9,669 bases of DNA from NCBI GenBank assembly GCA_018713375.1, contig DVOV01000013.1, positions 1 to 9,669 of the forward strand, given 5' to 3'. Shown here piece after piece: positions 5,373 through 9,669 of the stretch. The position numbers and the translations under genes were made by a program. This stretch comes from Candidatus Scatomorpha stercorigallinarum (lineage in GTDB: Bacteria > Bacillota_A > Clostridia > Oscillospirales > Oscillospiraceae). A model generated the notes under the pieces. That model saw nothing but the letters and a program-made list of their open reading frames with translations. It was not told the origin of the DNA and did no database searches. The number at the start of each line of letters is the position of its first letter. The stretch's first letter is position 1.

Positions 5373-6082
5373 TGGAAAAGCGTGAACAGATGTATGAGGG
5401 CAAGGCCAAGAAGGTCTACGCCACGGACGACCCCGCGCTGTGCATCGTCTCCTATAAGGACGACGCCACCGCCTTCAACGGCGAAAAGCGCGGCACCATC
5501 ATGGGCAAGGGCGTCATCAACAACCGCCTTACCAACCGCCTGATGCGCCTGCTGGAGGAAAACGGCGTCCCCACCCACCTGGTGGAGGAGCTCAACGACC
5601 GCGACACGCTCGTAAAGCGCGTGCAGATCGTGCCGCTGGAGGTCATCATCCGCAATATCTCCGCCGGCAGCTTCGCCAAGCGCTACGGCGTGGAGGAGGG
5701 CATCGTCTTTGACCAGCCCACCATCGAGTTCAGCTACAAGAACGACGAGCTGGGCGACCCGCTGATGAACAGCTATCACGCCCTGGCCCTCAAGCTGGCC
5801 ACGCAGGAGGAGATCGACACCATCAAGGCCTATTCCTTCAAGGTGAACGAGGTGCTGAAGGCGTTTCTGCTGCAGCACGGCATCGAGCTCGTTGACTTCA
5901 AGCTGGAGTTCGGCCGCCTGCCGGACGGCACCATCGTGCTGGCCGACGAGATCAGCCCCGACACCTGCCGCTTCTGGGACGTCGAGACCCACGAGAAGCT
6001 GGACAAGGACCGCTTCCGCCGCGACCTGGGCGGCGTTGAGGACGCTTACCAGGAGGTCATGCGCCGCATCATCGGCGGCTGA
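5372..6082 (+). CDS. purC: SAICAR synthetase
   Basis: Phosphoribosylaminoimidazole-succinocarboxamide synthase, 236 aa, the standard short bacterial form. It joins aspartate to CAIR using ATP. Visible signatures are YEGKAKKVY (8-16, ATP-binding strand), [14 protein letters not shown] (87-100) and [14 protein letters not shown] (190-203), the two family signature regions. The ATG overlaps the purE stop by one base (TAATG), with GGGAGG inside the end of purE as ribosome site, so translation is probably coupled. A 39-nt gap separates it from purF. Confidence 0.97.
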   Translation: MEKREQMYEGKAKKVYATDDPALCIVSYKDDATAFNGEKRGTIMGKGVINNRLTNRLMRLLEENGVPTHLVEELNDRDTLVKRVQIVPLEVIIRNISAGSFAKRYGVEEGIVFDQPTIEFSYKNDELGDPLMNSYHALALKLATQEEIDTIKAYSFKVNEVLKAFLLQHGIELVDFKLEFGRLPDGTIVLADEISPDTCRFWDVETHEKLDKDRFRRDLGGVEDAYQEVMRRIIGG

Positions 6083-6097
6083 GACCGCAGACAGTTT

Positions 6098-6115
6098 TTC
6101 AGAGAGTTCAGAGAG
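6098..6115 (+). repeat. Tandem 9-nt repeat in the purC-purF gap
   Basis: TTCAGAGAG occurs twice back to back. The second copy, extended by one G, provides the purF ribosome site (GAGAGG, 6111-6116) 5 nt before the ATG; the first copy is an upstream duplicate of it. Confidence 0.6.
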
Positions 6116-6121
6116 GTATTT

Positions 6122-7582
6122 ATGGAGAGAGACTATTTTGACAAGCTGCACGAGGAGTGCGGCGTTTTCGGCGTCCTCACCCGCTCGGGGGAGGGGACGG
6201 ATGTGGCCCATCTGACCTACCGCGCGCTCTACGCGCTGCAGCACCGCGGCCAGGAGAGCTGCGGCATCGCCATCAACGACGACGGCGTCATCACCGGCTA
6301 TAAGGACGTGGGGCTGGTGAACGAGGTGTTCACCGAGGACGTGATGCGCCGCCTGCCCGAAGGGCAGATGGCCATCGGCCACTGCCGCTACGGCACCACC
6401 GGCGGCCGCTCCCGCGAGAACGCCCAGCCGATGGTCATCCGCCACATCAAGGGCGGCATGGCCGTGGCCCACAACGGCAACCTGACCAACGCCAGCGAGC
6501 TGCGCGAGGGCCTGGAGATGCAGGGCGCCATCTTCTCCAGCACCTCGGACAGCGAGGTCATCAGCTATATCATCACCCGCGAACGCCTGCGCACGGGCTC
6601 CATCCAGGCCGCCGTCAGCGCCGCCATGGACAGCCTCAAGGGCGCGTATTCGCTGGCCGTGATGTCCCCGCGCAAGCTCATCGCCGCCCGCGACCCGCTG
6701 GGCTTCCACCCGCTGTGCATCGGCGAGCTGGAGGACGGCTGGGCCATCGCCAGCGAGAGCTGCGCGCTCGACGCCATCGGCGCCAGGTTCCTGCGCGACG
6801 TGGAGCCGGGCGAGATCGTCACCATCACCCGCGACGGCCTTGAGAGCGACCGCAGCCACTGCGGCGGGCCCACCGCGGAGTGCGTTTTCGAGTTCATCTA
6901 CTTCGCGCGGCCGGACTCCGTGGTGGACGGCAGCTGCGTGCACACCGCCAGGCAGCGGGCGGGCGCCTTCCTGGCGCTCGAGCACCCCGTGCAGGCGGAC
7001 GTGGTCATCGGCGTGCCCGATTCCGGCCTTGACGCCGCGCTCGGCTATGCCAGGCAGAGCGGCATCCCCTACGGCGTGGGCTTCGTCAAGAACAAGTACA
7101 TCGGCCGCACCTTCATCCAGCCGGGCCAGGCGCGGCGCGAGAACGCCGTGCGCATCAAGCTCAACGCCATCGCCTCCACCGTCCGCGGCAAGCGCGTGAT
7201 ACTGGTGGACGACAGCATCGTGCGCGGCACCACCATCGCCCACATCGTCGAGCTGCTGCGCGAGGCCGGGGCCACGGAGGTGCATGTGCGCCTCTCCGCG
7301 CCGCCGTTCCTCTATCCCTGCTATTTCGGCACGGATATCGACTCGCGCGACAACCTCATCGCCGCCAACCACACCATCGAGGAGATCCGCGACATCATCG
7401 GCGTGGACTCCGTGGGCTACCTGAGCTGCGACAGCGTACACAAGCTGGCCGACAACAGCCGCCTGAATTTCTGCGCGGCCTGCTTCACCGGCGAATACCC
7501 CTGCGAGATCCCCAAGCGCGCCGGCAAGAACCGCTTCGAGCAGAAGCTGAGCGAGCGCAGCAAGGACAAGGAGGATGCGTAA
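6122..7582 (+). CDS. purF: Amidophosphoribosyltransferase
   Basis: 486 aa. Glutamine PRPP amidotransferase makes 5-phosphoribosylamine from PRPP and glutamine, the committed purine step. The N-terminal 12 residues are a propeptide, expected to be removed to expose the nucleophile C13 (CGVFGV). The glutaminase domain shows the HRGQES and YGTTGG motifs, and the phosphoribosyltransferase domain has the PRPP loop LVDDSIVRGTT at 361-371. Cysteines at about 254, 400, 451 and 454 match the four ligands of the 4Fe-4S cluster in Bacillus subtilis-type PurF, which pairs with the propeptide and suggests an oxygen-labile enzyme. Enzymes of this class are inhibited by purine nucleotides. It ends directly against the GTG of purM. 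Confidence 0.97.
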   Translation: MERDYFDKLHEECGVFGVLTRSGEGTDVAHLTYRALYALQHRGQESCGIAINDDGVITGYKDVGLVNEVFTEDVMRRLPEGQMAIGHCRYGTTGGRSRENAQPMVIRHIKGGMAVAHNGNLTNASELREGLEMQGAIFSSTSDSEVISYIITRERLRTGSIQAAVSAAMDSLKGAYSLAVMSPRKLIAARDPLGFHPLCIGELEDGWAIASESCALDAIGARFLRDVEPGEIVTITRDGLESDRSHCGGPTAECVFEFIYFARPDSVVDGSCVHTARQRAGAFLALEHPVQADVVIGVPDSGLDAALGYARQSGIPYGVGFVKNKYIGRTFIQPGQARRENAVRIKLNAIASTVRGKRVILVDDSIVRGTTIAHIVELLREAGATEVHVRLSAPPFLYPCYFGTDIDSRDNLIAANHTIEEIRDIIGVDSVGYLSCDSVHKLADNSRLNFCAACFTGEYPCEIPKRAGKNRFEQKLSERSKDKEDA

Positions 7583-8620
7583 GTGAAAAGCGAGAGCGAA
7601 AGCTATCGCGCCGCAGGCGTGGACATCACCGCCGGCTACCGGGCCGTCGAGCTGATGAAAAAGCACGTCCAGCGCACCAACACCCCCGGGGTGCTGGGCG
7701 GCCTGGGCGGCTTCGGCGGGCTCTTCCGCCCCGACCTTGCCGGCATGGCCGAGCCGGTGCTCGTCTCCGGCACGGACGGCGTGGGCACCAAGCTGAAGCT
7801 TGCCTTCCTCATGGATAGGCACGACACCGTGGGCATCGACTGTGTGGCCATGTGCGTCAACGACGTCGTCTGCTGCGGGGCGCAGCCGCTCTTTTTCCTC
7901 GACTACATCGCCTGCGGCAAAAACGTCCCGGAGCGCATCGCGGACATCGTCTCCGGCGTGGCAGAGGGCTGCGTGCAGTCCGGCGCGGCGCTCATCGGCG
8001 GCGAGACCGCGGAGATGCCGGGCTTTTACCCGGAGGACGAATACGACCTGGCCGGCTTCGCCGTCGGCATCGTGGACCGCGCGAAGATACTCGACAACAG
8101 CTCCATGCAGCCGGGGGACACGGTGATCGCCATCCCCTCCAGCGGCGTGCATTCGAACGGCTTCTCGCTCGTGCGCCGCGTTTTCGACGTGGAGCACGGC
8201 GCGCTGGAGCGGCCGTATCAGGAGCTGGGCCGCACGCTGGGCGAGACGCTGCTGGAGCCCACGCGCATCTATGTCAAGCCCGTGCTGGCGATGATAAAGG
8301 CCGCGCGCGTGCGCGCGCTCAGCCATATCACCGGCGGCGGCTTCTATGAGAACATCCCCCGCTCCATCCCGCAAGGCCTCTGTGCGCGCATCCAGAAGTC
8401 CGCGCTGAGGACGCCGCCCATCTTCGACATCATCTCCAGGGAGGGCGCCATCCCCGAGCGGGATATGTACAACACCTTCAACATGGGCGTGGGCATGTGC
8501 GCCGTGGTCGCCAAGCAGGATACGGGCGCGGCCCTGGCCGCCCTGGCCGTCAACGGCGCGGCGGACGCCTATATCTGCGGCGAGATCGCCCGCGGGGAAG
8601 GCGGAGTGGAGCTATGCTGA
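7583..8620 (+). CDS. purM: Phosphoribosylformylglycinamidine cyclo-ligase (AIR synthetase)
   Basis: 345 aa, ATP-dependent closure of FGAM to aminoimidazole ribotide. Family motifs: SGTDGVGTKL (62-71), DCVAMCVNDVVCCGAQPLFFLDY (86-108), GGETAEMPGFY (139-149), GVHSNGFSL (188-196) and HITGGGFYENIPR (248-260). The start is a GTG immediately after the purF stop, with AAGGAGG about 9 nt upstream inside the purF end; no better ATG lies near. The N-terminus begins directly with the usual SYRAAGVDI segment, supporting this start. It overlaps purN by 7 nt. The substrate-forming enzyme PurL/PurQ is not in the window. Confidence 0.97.
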   Translation: MKSESESYRAAGVDITAGYRAVELMKKHVQRTNTPGVLGGLGGFGGLFRPDLAGMAEPVLVSGTDGVGTKLKLAFLMDRHDTVGIDCVAMCVNDVVCCGAQPLFFLDYIACGKNVPERIADIVSGVAEGCVQSGAALIGGETAEMPGFYPEDEYDLAGFAVGIVDRAKILDNSSMQPGDTVIAIPSSGVHSNGFSLVRRVFDVEHGALERPYQELGRTLGETLLEPTRIYVKPVLAMIKAARVRALSHITGGGFYENIPRSIPQGLCARIQKSALRTPPIFDIISREGAIPERDMYNTFNMGVGMCAVVAKQDTGAALAALAVNGAADAYICGEIARGEGGVELC

Positions 8621-9204
8621 AAACGGCGGTGCTCGTCTCCGGCGGCGGGACCAACCTGCAGGCGCTCATAGACGCCGCCGGCCGCGGCGAAATGCCGCAT
8701 GTGCAGCTTTCGCTCGTCGTGTCGGACCGGGCGGGGGCCTTTGCGCTCGAGCGTGCGGAAAAGGCCGGCATACGCGCCGAGTACCTGGAAAAAGAGGGCT
8801 TTGAAGAGCGGCTGAACGCGCTGCTGGACGGGGAGGGCGTGGGCCTTATCGTCCTAGCGGGCTTTTTGCGCATACTCAGCGAGGGCTTCACGCGCCGCTG
8901 GGCCGGGCGCATCATCAACATCCATCCGAGCCTCATCCCGAGCTTCTGCGGCGCGGGGTATTACGGGCTGCGCGTACATGAAGCCGCGCTCGCACGCGGC
9001 GTGAAGGTGACGGGCGCGACCGTCCATTTCGTCAACGAGATCCCCGACGGCGGGGAGATCATCGCCCAGCGCGCGGTGGAAGTGCGGCCCGGCGACACGC
9101 CGGAGGCGCTGCAGCGCCGCGTTATGGAACAGGCAGAGTGGAAAATACTGCCCGAGGCGGCGGAGGCCGTCGCGGAGCGGCTGGAAGGAGAGAGCGACAG
9201 ATGA
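8614..9204 (+). CDS. purN: Phosphoribosylglycinamide formyltransferase (10-formyl-THF dependent)
   Basis: 196 aa, GAR transformylase; transfers a formyl group from 10-formyltetrahydrofolate to GAR. SGGGTNLQAL (9-18) is the phosphate-binding loop, and the catalytic triad is visible as N102, H104 (INIHPSLIP) and D145 (IPDGGEIIAQ). The ATG lies within the last codons of purM (7-nt overlap), preceded by GGAG motifs. This fold also occurs in other formyltransferases, but length, motifs and operon context fit PurN. Its stop overlaps the next ATG (ATGA). Confidence 0.96.
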   Translation: MLKTAVLVSGGGTNLQALIDAAGRGEMPHVQLSLVVSDRAGAFALERAEKAGIRAEYLEKEGFEERLNALLDGEGVGLIVLAGFLRILSEGFTRRWAGRIINIHPSLIPSFCGAGYYGLRVHEAALARGVKVTGATVHFVNEIPDGGEIIAQRAVEVRPGDTPEALQRRVMEQAEWKILPEAAEAVAERLEGESDR

Positions 9205-9669
9205 CCGACCTTTTCGCATACCTCGCCGAACGACCCTATCCCGGGCGCGGTATCATGCTCGGCGCCATGCCCTCGGGCAGGAGCGCCGCGGCGTATTTCA
9301 TCATGGGCCGCAGTGAAAACAGCCGCAACCGCGTTTTTGAAAAGACGGAGGACGGCATCCGCACCAGGGCCCATGACGAGAGCAAAATGACCGACCCCAG
9401 CCTCATCATCTACCACCCCGTGCGCCGCGTGGGCCGCGGCACGGTGGTGACGAACGGCGACCAGACCGACACGCTGCGCGACTACCTCCTGGCGGGGCGC
9501 AGCTTCGCGGAAGCGCTGCGCACACGCGAATTCGAGCCCGACGGCCCCAACTGGACGCCGCGCATCTCCGGCCTCCTGAGCCCCGACGGGAGCTTCAAGC
9601 TCTCCATACTCAAGGCCGGGAGCGAGTCCGGCGCGCCCTGCCTGCGGTACTTCTACGAGTACGAGGCCG
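9201..9669 (+). CDS. purO: IMP cyclohydrolase, PurO type (5' part, cut by window edge)
   Basis: The first 156 residues are present and remain open to the window end; the family is roughly 200-250 aa, so the C-terminus is missing. It closes the ring of FAICAR to IMP, the last purine step. Recognisable segments are PYPGRGI (12-18), YFIMGRSENSRNRVF (32-46), MTDPSLIIY (63-71) and TNGDQTD (84-90), which I recall from the stand-alone, archaeal-type IMP cyclohydrolases also found in Clostridia. It is unrelated to the cyclohydrolase domain of bifunctional PurH. The ATG overlaps the purN stop (ATGA), with AAGGAG 10 nt upstream. A separate AICAR transformylase would be expected beyond the window. Confidence 0.9.
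   Translation, partial: MTDLFAYLAERPYPGRGIMLGAMPSGRSAAAYFIMGRSENSRNRVFEKTEDGIRTRAHDESKMTDPSLIIYHPVRRVGRGTVVTNGDQTDTLRDYLLAGRSFAEALRTREFEPDGPNWTPRISGLLSPDGSFKLSILKAGSESGAPCLRYFYEYEA

Noticed and set aside
4817..8374. A 1185-codon open frame on the minus strand through the purine genes
   Set aside because: It is antisense to five clear purine genes. Its translation is Ala/Val/Asp/His-rich low-complexity sequence with no domain, as expected opposite GC-rich genes with strong third-position bias.

Overview
The window looks like chromosomal DNA from a GC-rich anaerobic Firmicute of class Clostridia. The basis is the purE-purC-purF-purM-purN-purO order, strong AGGAGG-type ribosome binding sites, sigma-A-like promoters, a DUF1538/PII-like pair, and PurF of the Bacillus-type iron-sulfur class. 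The lineage is inferred from content; no rRNA or other marker is present.

Left part, minus strand (1-3341). Bases 1-205 hold no gene but a dense chain of perfect or near-perfect hairpins, lying directly downstream of a DUF5684-like membrane/zinc-ribbon protein gene (206-832). That gene has its own promoter, with an operator-like palindrome over the -10 box. Upstream of it is a two-gene operon with an ATGA overlap: a DUF1538 integral membrane protein (1560-3098) followed by a tandem PII-like protein (892-1563). This resembles a membrane transporter with its own PII-type sensor. A good promoter sits just ahead of the DUF1538 gene. A second, stronger one lies about 180 bp further upstream and is followed within about 100 nt by a hairpin, so a short RNA or an attenuated leader is possible.

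Middle, plus strand (3423-4548). A Cof-type HAD-IIB phosphatase is divergent from the DUF1538 operon. It is followed by a 79-aa membrane protein with a C-terminal zinc ribbon, whose base composition is visibly less GC-rich than its neighbours. The next 314 bp (4549-4862) have no convincing gene but hold two palindromes, two possible promoters, a structured leader and an attenuator-like hairpin just ahead of purE.

Right part, plus strand (4863-9669). This is a tightly packed de novo purine operon: purE, purC, purF, purM, purN and the start of a PurO-type IMP cyclohydrolase cut by the window edge. Most junctions overlap or abut. PurF starts the pathway (PRPP to phosphoribosylamine), PurN adds the first formyl group, PurM closes the imidazole ring, PurE rearranges N5-CAIR, PurC adds aspartate, and PurO closes the final ring to IMP. 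Nothing here is a proven new system. The most interesting unexplained parts are the hairpin chain at 1-205, the DUF1538/PII-like pair with its upstream RNA, and the purE leader.
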